A stretch of 6,515 bases of DNA from Oscillospiraceae bacterium. Lineage in GTDB: Bacteria; Bacillota; Clostridia; Oscillospirales; UBA929. The notes under the pieces are model-generated. The model was not told the DNA's origin and ran no database searches. It saw only the letters and a list, made by a program, of their open reading frames with translations. Positions 1 through 6,219 of this stretch are shown here, piece by piece. Numbering within the stretch: position 1 is the stretch's first letter; each line of letters begins with the position of its first letter. The translations under genes and the position numbers were made by a program. The DNA lies in contig WRLW01000088.1 of NCBI GenBank assembly GCA_009777435.1, positions 1 through 6,515 on the forward strand. The letters run 5' to 3'.

Positions 1-231
1 GAGACGGAGGCCCCCGTCAGGCCGCCGCCGGAGCCTCCGGTCCCAGCCGCACCCGCCGAACAGCCGGCCTTTATACCTGTCGTCACATACGCGAAAATAA
101 CGCGCCGTCAAACGGCAGAGCCGTCAAACGGCAGAGCCGTCATACCGGCCGCGGCGGCGATTGGCTTGGCCGCCGCCGGAATCGCTTTGGCCGGCTTCGG
201 CATAGCGAAGCTGCTCAAGCGCCGGGGTTAG
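1..231 (+). CDS. 3' end of a proline-rich protein with a C-terminal membrane anchor (partial)
   Basis: The reading frame is open from the first base to a TAG at 229-231 and gives the last 76 residues of a protein whose start lies left of the window. Residues 4-26 are rich in Pro, Ala and Glu. A short Arg/Lys-containing stretch follows, then a hydrophobic Ala/Gly/Ile/Leu segment at about residues 46-69, and a basic tail ending KLLKRRG. This pattern (flexible linker, single helix, positive cytoplasmic end) is typical of exported proteins held in the membrane by their C-terminus. No LPXTG-type sortase motif is visible before the helix. A frame-breaking 16-bp tandem repeat encodes the junction between linker and helix. 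The gene runs towards hisK, with only 3 nt between the two stop codons. The function is unknown because the main domain is not in the window. Frame choice is supported by the coherent linker-helix-tail layout; frame 2 is closed by a stop at 98-100. Confidence 0.7.
   Translation, partial: ETEAPVRPPPEPPVPAAPAEQPAFIPVVTYAKITRRQTAEPSNGRAVIPAAAAIGLAAAGIALAGFGIAKLLKRRG
94..116 (-). terminator. hisK: possible weak intrinsic terminator of the his operon
   Basis: Read on the minus strand, arm GCCGT (116-112), loop TTG and arm ACGGC (108-104) form a small GC-rich hairpin. GCG and the T-rich tract TTATTTT (100-94) follow. It lies about 120 nt beyond the hisK stop, inside the coding region of the convergent plus-strand gene. 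There are only 3 nt between the two stop codons, so a terminator for the his transcript would have to lie within the neighbouring gene. The stem is short and does not directly abut the T tract, so this is tentative. Confidence 0.25.
104..142. repeat. 16-bp tandem repeat forming a chain of alternating inverted repeats
   Basis: The unit ccgtcaaacggcagag occurs at 105-120 and 121-136, followed by a partial third copy (ccgtca, 137-142). Each unit holds the complementary arms GCCGT and ACGGC, so five arms alternate at 104-108, 112-116, 120-124, 128-132 and 136-140, separated by 3-nt loops (CAA or AGA). Every neighbouring pair can form a 5-bp hairpin, and the pairings exclude each other. The unit is not a multiple of three, so the two copies are read in different frames of the overlapping plus-strand gene. 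Confidence 0.85.
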
Positions 232-234
232 ATC

Positions 235-1050
235 TCACTCAATAGGCACGGCTGTAAATCCGCCGTTTGTAAGCTGCCATGTCTCGGTGTAGCCCAAGCC
301 GCGCAGCAGATATTCCATTTCGTCAAACTCAAAGTCCAGCATGTCCGCGCTGTGCGCGTCGGACGACACGGTAACTCGCACTCCCCGCTTTAGGCACTCG
401 CGCAATATCCACGGCGCAGGATAAGGGTCACTTCTTAGGCCGCGCCCCATCGCGCCGGTGTTGATTTCAAGTATAAGCCCCTCGGCGGCCAACGCGTCCA
501 AAGCCGGCATAACGGCCTTTTGATACCGCTTTGAGCGCATATCAAACAGGTCGTTTTTTTCGTTGAGCTTGGTGGGCAGGTCAAAATGCCCCACGATATC
601 GGGCCTTTGCGTCCTTATCATATTTGCCAGCGTTTGATAATACAGCTCAACCAATTTCAGCGTGTCGCCGCCCAAATAATCCGCACCCTCATGAAAAGCG
701 AGCTTGGTTGCATCCACACAAGCGTTGACGCCGCCTTCTATGGGCACGTCGTGTACCGAACCGATAACATAGTCGAGGCCGTCTGACGGAAACGGATACA
801 GCGATTCGTTTTCTATGCCCAGATATATGCGTATCCTGCCAAAATACTTCAGCTTCAGCCGTCGTATCTCGTCTTTATACGCCTCGAAACGCTCAGGCGG
901 CATAGAACCCTCAGCGTAATTCGGCGAAAACGCGTGGTCGGAGAAACCCAGCGCCCAGAAGCCGCGCGCCAGCGCGACCTCAACCATCTTTTCGGGCGTA
1001 TCCTTACCATCTGAAAAAATAGTGTGCGTGTGCAGGTTGGAGAGTATCAC
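235..1050 (-). CDS. hisK: histidinol-phosphate phosphatase, PHP family
   Basis: This 271-residue protein should dephosphorylate L-histidinol phosphate to histidinol, the step before HisD, in the cytoplasm. The PHP metal-binding set is visible: H7 and H9 (HTHT), D14 (FSDG), H39 (SDHA), E80 (GIENE), H100 (GSVHD), H155 (GHFD), D231 and H233 (SSDAH). Length and motifs fit the HisJ/HisK type known from Bacillus and Lactococcus, which is unrelated to the HAD-type phosphatase of E. coli HisB. The start is GTG and shares GTGA with the hisIE stop. An in-frame TGA 12 nt upstream leaves no earlier start. No well-placed ribosome binding site precedes it (an AGG directly abuts the start), so translation probably depends on coupling to hisIE. 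It is the last gene of the operon. The family also contains other phosphoesterases, but the his context makes this assignment strong. Confidence 0.92.
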   Translation of the reverse strand: MILSNLHTHTIFSDGKDTPEKMVEVALARGFWALGFSDHAFSPNYAEGSMPPERFEAYKDEIRRLKLKYFGRIRIYLGIENESLYPFPSDGLDYVIGSVHDVPIEGGVNACVDATKLAFHEGADYLGGDTLKLVELYYQTLANMIRTQRPDIVGHFDLPTKLNEKNDLFDMRSKRYQKAVMPALDALAAEGLILEINTGAMGRGLRSDPYPAPWILRECLKRGVRVTVSSDAHSADMLDFEFDEMEYLLRGLGYTETWQLTNGGFTAVPIE

Positions 1051-1727
1051 CCTTTTACTTCAACCCTTTCGCCGGAACGAGGCGTAAACTCGTCCCCGGC
1101 CTTCTTTGTATGGCGCATAGCCAATTCCCGCCTCACGTCGTCAATGGCACACCCCTCATGCGACATCAGCACCAGCGCGTGATAGCACAGGTCGGCAAGC
1201 TCGTAGGTCAGCTCCGGCGCGCTCCGGTTCTTGGCGGCTATGACTACCTCCGCCGTCTCCTCGGACAGCTTTTTCAGTATCTTATCCAGCCCCTTCTCAA
1301 ACAGGTAGCTGGTATAAGACCGCTCTTTGGGCGACGACCTGCGCTCGTCTATCAAGCCGTAAAGCTTCTCTATCGAAAAGGCGTCCGGGCCGTCCGCGTC
1401 CTCCGGCGCGTCATAAATAAGCGCTTGGAAGCAGGATTCCGCACCCGTATGGCACGCCGGGCCGCTTGGGTCTACCCTAACAAGCAAAGCGTCGCCGTCG
1501 CAATCGGCTTGTATAGATACAATACGCTGCACATGGCCCGACGTCCCGCCCTTTCGCCAAAGCTCGCCCCGGCTGCGCGAATAAAAGCAGGTATGGCGCT
1601 CGCGTATAGAAACATCGAGGCTCTCCCGGTTCATGTAAGCCACCGTCAAAACGCGCCCTGTGCGGAAATCCTGCACAACAGCCGGAATCAGCCCTCTGCT
1701 ATCGAATTTTAACTCGTCAATGACCAT
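1047..1727 (-). CDS. hisIE: bifunctional phosphoribosyl-AMP cyclohydrolase / phosphoribosyl-ATP pyrophosphatase
   Basis: This fused protein of 226 residues carries out the second and third pathway steps: hydrolysis of PR-ATP to PR-AMP (C-terminal HisE part), then opening of the adenine ring to ProFAR (N-terminal HisI part). HisI covers about residues 1-105, with the metal site in DCDGD (D75, C76, D77, D79), C92 in ACHTG and C99 in SCF. HisE covers about 120-210, with the EETAE motif (E156, E157, E160) and D179 in ELADL. I chose the ATG at 1727 because GAGGGG lies 6 nt upstream and the resulting N-terminus is the usual one for HisI. A longer frame from 1760 would overlap hisF by 23 nt. The gap from hisF is 10 nt, and the stop overlaps the hisK start. 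Oddity: the motif usually written KGETSG reads KGGTSG here (G61). Confidence 0.95.
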   Translation of the reverse strand: MVIDELKFDSRGLIPAVVQDFRTGRVLTVAYMNRESLDVSIRERHTCFYSRSRGELWRKGGTSGHVQRIVSIQADCDGDALLVRVDPSGPACHTGAESCFQALIYDAPEDADGPDAFSIEKLYGLIDERRSSPKERSYTSYLFEKGLDKILKKLSEETAEVVIAAKNRSAPELTYELADLCYHALVLMSHEGCAIDDVRRELAMRHTKKAGDEFTPRSGERVEVKG

Positions 1728-1733
1728 GATATT

Positions 1734-1739
1734 CCCCTC
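1734..1739 (-). promoter_or_regulatory. hisIE: ribosome binding site deciding the hisIE start
   Basis: The minus strand reads GAGGGG, 6 nt before the ATG at 1727-1725. It overlaps the TGA stop of hisF (1740-1738), so ribosomes finishing hisF stop on top of the hisIE binding site. This favours the ATG at 1727 over the one at 1760. Confidence 0.75.
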
Positions 1740-2490
1740 AAATTTTAACTGGTATCCCATTTGCCTGAAGCTCCTGCTTCACAGCCATTATCGACGTTTC
1801 GCGGTAGTGGAATATAGACGCGGCCAGACCGGCGTCAATTCCCGGCAGTGTCTTGAACAGCTTTACGAAATCCTGTATACCGCCCGCGCCGCCCGACGCG
1901 ACAATGGGTATGGACACGACGTCTAACAGCGCGGCAAGCATGGGCAGGTCAAACCCCTCCTTAACGCCGTCGGTGTCTATAGAGTTTACCACCAGCTCGC
2001 CCGCGCCAAGCTCCTGTCCGCGCCGAGCCCACTCAAGCGCGTCGAATTCGGCCTTTTTGGTGTATCCGTCCGAGTAAACCGCGTAGCGCCCATCCTCAAG
2101 CTTCACGTCCATGGCCAGCACCACGCGTTTCGAGCCGTGCTTTTTTGCGGCCGCTTCTATGAGATTAGGGTCGCGTATGGCGCCTGAGTTTATGCTAACC
2201 TTATCGGCGCCGGCGTCTATCACACGGTCAAAATCGTCTATTGCACCGATACCGCCGCCAACCATAAACGGTATGGTAACACACTCCGCCACCGCTTTCA
2301 GCGTATCCATGAACAGCGCGCGGCGCTCACGCGAAGCCGTGATATCATAAAAAACAAGCTCGTCGGCGCCCTCGCCGCAATAAAAGCGCGCAAGCTCGAC
2401 AGGCGAGGATACGTCTTTGATATTCGCAAACCTTACACCTTTAACGACCCGTCCGTCGCGGACGTCAAGACATGGAACAATGCGTTTCAT
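1738..2490 (-). CDS. hisF: imidazole glycerol phosphate synthase, cyclase subunit
   Basis: The 250-residue (beta/alpha)8-barrel enzyme converts PRFAR plus ammonia to imidazole glycerol phosphate and AICAR, normally with ammonia channelled from HisH. Family hallmarks are the N-terminal CLDV-RDGRVVKG, VGGGI, ADKVSIN and ASGGAGG. The general acid/base aspartates D9 and D128 (D11 and D130 in Thermotoga maritima) are present, as is D174 in IDTDG. Residues matching the ammonia-channel gate of the Thermotoga enzyme (R5, E46, K99, E167) are all kept here as R3, E44, K97 and E165. D96, matching D98 at the glutaminase interface, is also kept. The start overlaps the hisA stop as ATGA, with AGGTGAT (2503-2497) 6 nt upstream. 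No hisH lies in the operon, although the kept gate residues suggest that a glutaminase partner still exists somewhere. Confidence 0.97.
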   Translation of the reverse strand: MKRIVPCLDVRDGRVVKGVRFANIKDVSSPVELARFYCGEGADELVFYDITASRERRALFMDTLKAVAECVTIPFMVGGGIGAIDDFDRVIDAGADKVSINSGAIRDPNLIEAAAKKHGSKRVVLAMDVKLEDGRYAVYSDGYTKKAEFDALEWARRGQELGAGELVVNSIDTDGVKEGFDLPMLAALLDVVSIPIVASGGAGGIQDFVKLFKTLPGIDAGLAASIFHYRETSIMAVKQELQANGIPVKI

Positions 2491-3194
2491 CTTGCCATCA
2501 CCTCTCTTAAATCAAGCTTCTTTGTATAGAGCGCCTTGCCGAGTATGGCCCCGTACAGCCCCATTTTTCTCAGCTCGTCAATATCGCTCATGGAGGATAT
2601 GCCGCCGGCCGCTATCAGCTTGCACGACAGATGCCCGGCCAGCTCCTTATAGAGCGGCAGATTCGCGCCCTGCATCGCCCCGTCACGCGCGATATCGGTG
2701 TAGATGATGGCGTCGATGCCGCTGATATCGAGCTTGTCGCAAAACTCGGCGGCATTGATCCGCGTCGTTTCGACCCATCCCCCTACAGCCACAAAGCCTT
2801 CACGCGCGTCCACCCCGACGGCGATCTTTTCCGCGAAGGCTTGCATCATGCTGCGCAAAAACGAGAAGCTTTTAACAGCCGCCGTTCCGAGTATGACGCG
2901 CCCCACGCCCAGCTCTATATATTGCCTTATTCGCCGCTCGTCACGCAGGCCGCCGCCCACCTGCACAAACAGCCCGCTCGTCTCGACAATATTCCGTATC
3001 GCGTCAAAGTTGACGTTCACGCCGTCGCGCGCGCCGTCGAGATCCACGATATGCAGGTTGCGCGCGCCCTGCCCGGCAAACTGCCGCGCGATCTCCGACG
3101 GGTCGTCGGAATACACGTCCATGCGCTCGTAGTCGCCCTGCGTCAGGCGAACCACCTTCCTGTCTTTCAGGTCAATCGCCGGGAATATTTCCAT
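2487..3194 (-). CDS. hisA: ProFAR isomerase (phosphoribosylformimino-AICAR ribotide isomerase)
   Basis: This 235-residue (beta/alpha)8-barrel enzyme performs the Amadori rearrangement of ProFAR to PRFAR, the substrate of HisF. It begins with the family's typical FPAIDLKDRKVVRL segment. The catalytic pair is D8 and D129 (GVDAREG), and the two phosphate-binding halves show as QVGGGLRD near 78-85 and AAGGISS in the C-terminal half. TDIARDG near 166-172 is the usual loop. Length is normal. The start at 3194 follows AAGGA (3208-3204, 9 nt away), and an in-frame TAA just upstream rules out a longer N-terminus. It follows hisB by only 26 nt, exactly where many operons carry hisH. Its stop overlaps the hisF start by 4 nt. 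The related PriA type, which also serves tryptophan synthesis, cannot be fully excluded from sequence alone, but HisA is the natural reading. Confidence 0.96.
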   Translation of the reverse strand: MEIFPAIDLKDRKVVRLTQGDYERMDVYSDDPSEIARQFAGQGARNLHIVDLDGARDGVNVNFDAIRNIVETSGLFVQVGGGLRDERRIRQYIELGVGRVILGTAAVKSFSFLRSMMQAFAEKIAVGVDAREGFVAVGGWVETTRINAAEFCDKLDISGIDAIIYTDIARDGAMQGANLPLYKELAGHLSCKLIAAGGISSMSDIDELRKMGLYGAILGKALYTKKLDLREVMAR

Positions 3195-3220
3195 AACCTC
3201 ACATCCTTATTTTCTGACGG

Positions 3221-3802
3221 TTAAAGTATCCCTTTGCTCGACGGCACCTCGCCGGCCCGGCGCGCGTCCGTCATGACCGCCGCCGCCAGCGCGCGCCCGA
3301 ATCCCTTGAAGCACGCTTCTAAAATATGATGCGCGTTGCGGCCCGACAGCATATTGATGTGCAGTGCCAGCCGCGCCGACCTGACAAAGCCGTGCAGAAA
3401 TTCCTCTATAGCTTCGATATCGAGCGCGCCGCGCTCCGGCGTTGAGATATTGAACTCCAGCCACGGCCGGCCGCTGATATCTATAGCGGTCATCACCAGC
3501 GCTTCATCCATAGGCATCACGCACTGACCGTACCGCGTGATACCGCCGCGCCCGCCCAGCGCCTGATCAAACGCGCTCCCCAAAACGATCCCGCAATCCT
3601 CCGCGGAATGGTGGTTGTCCACCTTGAGGTCGCCGCCGCAGCGAAGCTCAAGGTCAAAACACCCGTTATACGCGAACAGCTCCAGCATGTGATCCAAAAA
3701 GCCTATGCCGGTATTGAGCTTATATATACCGGAGCCATCAATGTTCAGCGCGGCCTCGACGCTTGTCTCTTTAGTTTTCCTGGATATATCGGCTGTTCTC
3801 AT
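3221..3802 (-). CDS. hisB: imidazoleglycerol-phosphate dehydratase
   Basis: The 193-residue enzyme dehydrates imidazole glycerol phosphate to imidazole acetol phosphate, the substrate of HisC. This is the monofunctional form, without the phosphatase domain fused in E. coli HisB, which agrees with the separate hisK downstream. Manganese-binding and catalytic motifs are all visible: GIGFLDHML (D37, H38), DNHHSAED (62-69), MDEAL (D99, E100) and GRNAHHILEACFK (H158, H159, E162). The C-terminus SSKGIL is typical of the family. The ATG at 3802 is preceded by GAAGGGGG (3817-3810) at 7 nt. There are 15 nt between the hisC stop and this start, and the TAA stop is 26 nt before hisA. Confidence 0.97.
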   Translation of the reverse strand: MRTADISRKTKETSVEAALNIDGSGIYKLNTGIGFLDHMLELFAYNGCFDLELRCGGDLKVDNHHSAEDCGIVLGSAFDQALGGRGGITRYGQCVMPMDEALVMTAIDISGRPWLEFNISTPERGALDIEAIEEFLHGFVRSARLALHINMLSGRNAHHILEACFKGFGRALAAAVMTDARRAGEVPSSKGIL

Positions 3803-3817
3803 ATACAGGCCCCCTTC

Positions 3818-4882
3818 TTATTTTACAATGCTCTTGAGTATATCCGTCACACGCCGCATATCGCCGTCCGTCCCGATGCTGACGCGCAGATGGTCGCTTA
3901 TACGTTCGGGATACGCGAAAATACGCACCAAAATGCCGTTCTCACGCAGTTTATCGTATATATAAGCGCCTTTCAGGGTCGCGTGCCTCACGAAAACGAA
4001 ATTAGCGGCGCTCGGCAGCACGCTAAAGCCCATTGCCTCCAGCTCAGGTACAAACCAATCGCGTGTGGCGAGAATCATATCGACCGTCCGCTGAAGATAA
4101 TCCGTGTCGGACACGGCGGCTGTCCCGACGGCTATAGACACCCGGTCGAGGTTATAGGGGTTGAACGCGTATTTGACGCAGTTCAGCGCGCTTATCAGGC
4201 CCGGCTCGCCCAGGGCGCAGCCTATCCGCATACCCGCCAGCCCATAAGCCTTAGAGAATGTCCGCGTAATGAGCAGGTTATCGTAGAGGTCAAGCAGCGG
4301 CCGCGCGGTGTTCTGAGGTGAAAAGTCCGTATATGCCTCATCGACAATAATCAGCCTGTCCGGGTTGGCGCGCAGTATGTCCTCAAGCCGCGCGGGCGGC
4401 AGCGCTATCCCGGTCGGGGCGTTTGGGTTGGCCAGCACGATATGGCCCGGCGCGCCGTAATAATCCGACGGCTCCAGAGAAAAGTCACCGCGCAGCGGCA
4501 ACGTCCTGACTTCCAATCCGCATACCTGCGCGTGTACCGGATAGAAGCCGTAAGTGACATCGGGAAACACCACCGTATCGCCGCGCTCAAAGAAAGCCAT
4601 AAAGGCGTATCCCAATATCTCGTCGGAGCCGCCGCCCACAAATACGCGCTCCTGCGAGATACCCCGCGCGGCGGCTATGGCGTCGCGCAGCCCGGTCACG
4701 TCGGGATCAGGATACAGGCGCAGATCCTCATACGCCAAGGCGTCTATGGCCTCACGCACGCGCGGCGAGGGAGGATACGGCGACTCATTGGTATTCAGCT
4801 TTATATATTGCGTGACGCGCGGCTGTTCTCCGGGCGTATAGGGCTTGAGCGCCGCCGTCGATGGGCTGATGAATCTGCTCAT
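3818..4882 (-). CDS. hisC: histidinol-phosphate aminotransferase
   Basis: The 354-residue PLP-dependent fold-type I aminotransferase transfers an amino group from glutamate to imidazole acetol phosphate, giving histidinol phosphate. Visible markers are KLNTNESPYPPSP (28-40), YPDP, GGGSDEIL (83-90), NPNAPTG (152-158), DEAY (181-184), the PLP lysine K211 in FSKAYGLAGMRIG with R219, and the substrate-binding R333 in LRVSIGT. The residue before PTG is Ala rather than the Asn usual in many homologues. To my knowledge this variant occurs in other HisC proteins, so it is not by itself a sign of lost activity. The start ATG shares one base with the hisD stop (TAATG), with AGAGGG (4897-4892) 9 nt upstream. 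Side activity on aromatic amino acids is common in the family, but the operon fixes its main role. Confidence 0.96.
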   Translation of the reverse strand: MSRFISPSTAALKPYTPGEQPRVTQYIKLNTNESPYPPSPRVREAIDALAYEDLRLYPDPDVTGLRDAIAAARGISQERVFVGGGSDEILGYAFMAFFERGDTVVFPDVTYGFYPVHAQVCGLEVRTLPLRGDFSLEPSDYYGAPGHIVLANPNAPTGIALPPARLEDILRANPDRLIIVDEAYTDFSPQNTARPLLDLYDNLLITRTFSKAYGLAGMRIGCALGEPGLISALNCVKYAFNPYNLDRVSIAVGTAAVSDTDYLQRTVDMILATRDWFVPELEAMGFSVLPSAANFVFVRHATLKGAYIYDKLRENGILVRIFAYPERISDHLRVSIGTDGDMRRVTDILKSIVK

Positions 4883-6219
4883 TATATGCCGCCCTCTTTT
4901 GTTAACCGCACAGTCACCGAGCGCGCGTGCGCCTCAAAGCCCTCGCTCCGCGCGACCGCCGCCGCGTCGTCCGCCAGCGCGCGGAACGCGTCCTGACGGC
5001 AGTAGATAAACGAGGACTTTTTGCAAAAATCGTCAACCGACAGCGGTGAGAAAAAACGGGCGGAGCCTTCCGTGGGAAGCGTGTGGTTGGGGCCGGCCAT
5101 ATAGTCGCCCAGCGCTTCGGGCGTATAGTGCCCCAAGAATACCGACCCGGCGTGCTTTATGGCGGACAGCAGAGCGAACGGCTCCTCTATGCACAGCTCA
5201 AGATGCTCGGGCGCTATGCGGTTGCTTATCTCGGCGGCGTGTTCGAGCGTGTCTGTAATTATTATGGCGCTGCCGCCAGCCAGCGCGCGGGCGGCAATCT
5301 CACGGCGCGGCAGCTGGGCAAGCTGCGCCTTTATCTCGATACGCACCCGCTCAGCCAGAGTTTCGCTGACAGTCACCAGCACGGACTGCGAAAGCGTGTC
5401 ATGCTCGGCCTGTGAGAGCAGGTCGGCCGCTATATACTCCGGGTTGGCCGTATTGTCGGCGATTATCAGGATGTCGCTCGGCCCGGCGATTATGTCTATG
5501 TCTATCCGCCCGTATACCATGCGTTTGGCCGTTTGCACATAGATATTTCCCGGCCCCGTGATTTTATCCGCTTTCGGGACGCTCCGCGTGCCGTAAGCAA
5601 ACGCGGCGACGGCCTGCGCGCCTCCGACGGCGAACACGCGGTCAACGCCAGCCAGCGCGGCCGCGGCAAGGATATCGGCGGACGGGAGGCCGTCCGGCCC
5701 CGGCGGGGTGGCCATATAAAGCTCGCCCACCCCGGCAATCTTTGCCGGCACGGCGTTCATCAGCACGGTTGACGGATACGGCGCCGTACCGCCGGGCACA
5801 TATATGGCCGCGCGGTCGAGCGGTATCACGCGCTGGCCCATGACCATGCCCGCGTCTATCTTGTCGCAGACAAAGCCGCCGCGCTTCTGATGCTCATGGA
5901 AAGCCGCGATATTATCGCGCGCGCGCTTAAGAACGCGCTTGAAATCCTCGTCAAGCCCGTCGAGGGCCGCGTCTATATCGGCGCGGGGAACCTCTATGGC
6001 GCGGGCCGGCGCGCCCCGTAACGCCTCGTCATACAGCCTGTCGAAATTCATGCCGTTCAGGGCTGGAAAATCAAAGGCGGAGAAAGCGCGCAAGGCGTCG
6101 TCGCCGTCCCGCCTGACGGCCTCTATTATTCTTGAGACCGTAACCTCAGCCCCCTCCGCCTGTTCCTCCTGACGCAGCGGAGGCAGCTCCGACGGGTCAT
6201 TGACCCGCATATAACGCAT
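4882..6219 (-). CDS. hisD: histidinol dehydrogenase
   Basis: The 445-residue zinc enzyme oxidises L-histidinol to L-histidine in two NAD-dependent steps, the end of the pathway. All key residues match those of E. coli HisD: zinc ligands Q270 and H273 (LLSQAEH), D372 (GDYMAGPNH) and H431 (EAHARSV), and the catalytic pair E338-H339 (APEHLEL). Other family blocks are YVPGGTAPYPS (140-150), AVGGAQAVAAFAYGT and ITGPGNIYVQTAK (220-232). I chose the ATG at 6219, which overlaps the hisG stop as TGATG and follows GGAGG (6234-6230) at 10 nt. A longer frame from a TTG at 6249 would run 31 nt into hisG and is unlikely. Length is slightly above the roughly 430 residues usual for the family. Confidence 0.97.
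   Translation of the reverse strand: MRYMRVNDPSELPPLRQEEQAEGAEVTVSRIIEAVRRDGDDALRAFSAFDFPALNGMNFDRLYDEALRGAPARAIEVPRADIDAALDGLDEDFKRVLKRARDNIAAFHEHQKRGGFVCDKIDAGMVMGQRVIPLDRAAIYVPGGTAPYPSTVLMNAVPAKIAGVGELYMATPPGPDGLPSADILAAAALAGVDRVFAVGGAQAVAAFAYGTRSVPKADKITGPGNIYVQTAKRMVYGRIDIDIIAGPSDILIIADNTANPEYIAADLLSQAEHDTLSQSVLVTVSETLAERVRIEIKAQLAQLPRREIAARALAGGSAIIITDTLEHAAEISNRIAPEHLELCIEEPFALLSAIKHAGSVFLGHYTPEALGDYMAGPNHTLPTEGSARFFSPLSVDDFCKKSSFIYCRQDAFRALADDAAAVARSEGFEAHARSVTVRLTKEGGI

Noticed and set aside
151..176. GC-rich inverted repeat (GCGGCGGC / GCCGCCGC, 10-nt loop) as a terminator
   Set aside because: The arms come from runs of alanine codons in the membrane helix, and neither strand has a T tract after the stem.
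248..266. ACGGC / GCCGT inverted repeat near the hisK 3' end as a terminator for the plus-strand gene
   Set aside because: The stem is only 5 bp with a 9-nt loop and is followed by a weak TTTGT; it lies in hisK coding sequence and could easily arise by chance.
1110..1712. 200-residue plus-strand open frame
   Set aside because: Antisense to hisIE; rich in Arg and Ala without a fold or motif I recognise, as expected of a shadow frame.
1728..1760. Upstream start for hisIE (ATG at 1760)
   Set aside because: It would overlap hisF by 23 nt and add 11 residues absent from the usual HisI N-terminus, although an AGGAG lies about 10 nt before it. The ATG at 1727 has a strong GAGGGG at 6 nt and gives the canonical N-terminus.
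2631..3224. 197-residue plus-strand open frame
   Set aside because: Antisense to hisA; no motif, and hisA is complete and well supported.
3207..3464. 85-residue minus-strand frame in the hisB/hisA region, considered as a hisH remnant
   Set aside because: It overlaps hisB in another frame and shows no glutamine amidotransferase motif such as a nucleophile-elbow cysteine; it is a shadow of hisB.
3608..4321. 237-residue plus-strand open frame
   Set aside because: It lies antisense to hisB and hisC, which are unmistakable. Its protein has no recognisable motif, and its length is explained by the GC-rich codon pattern of the real genes.
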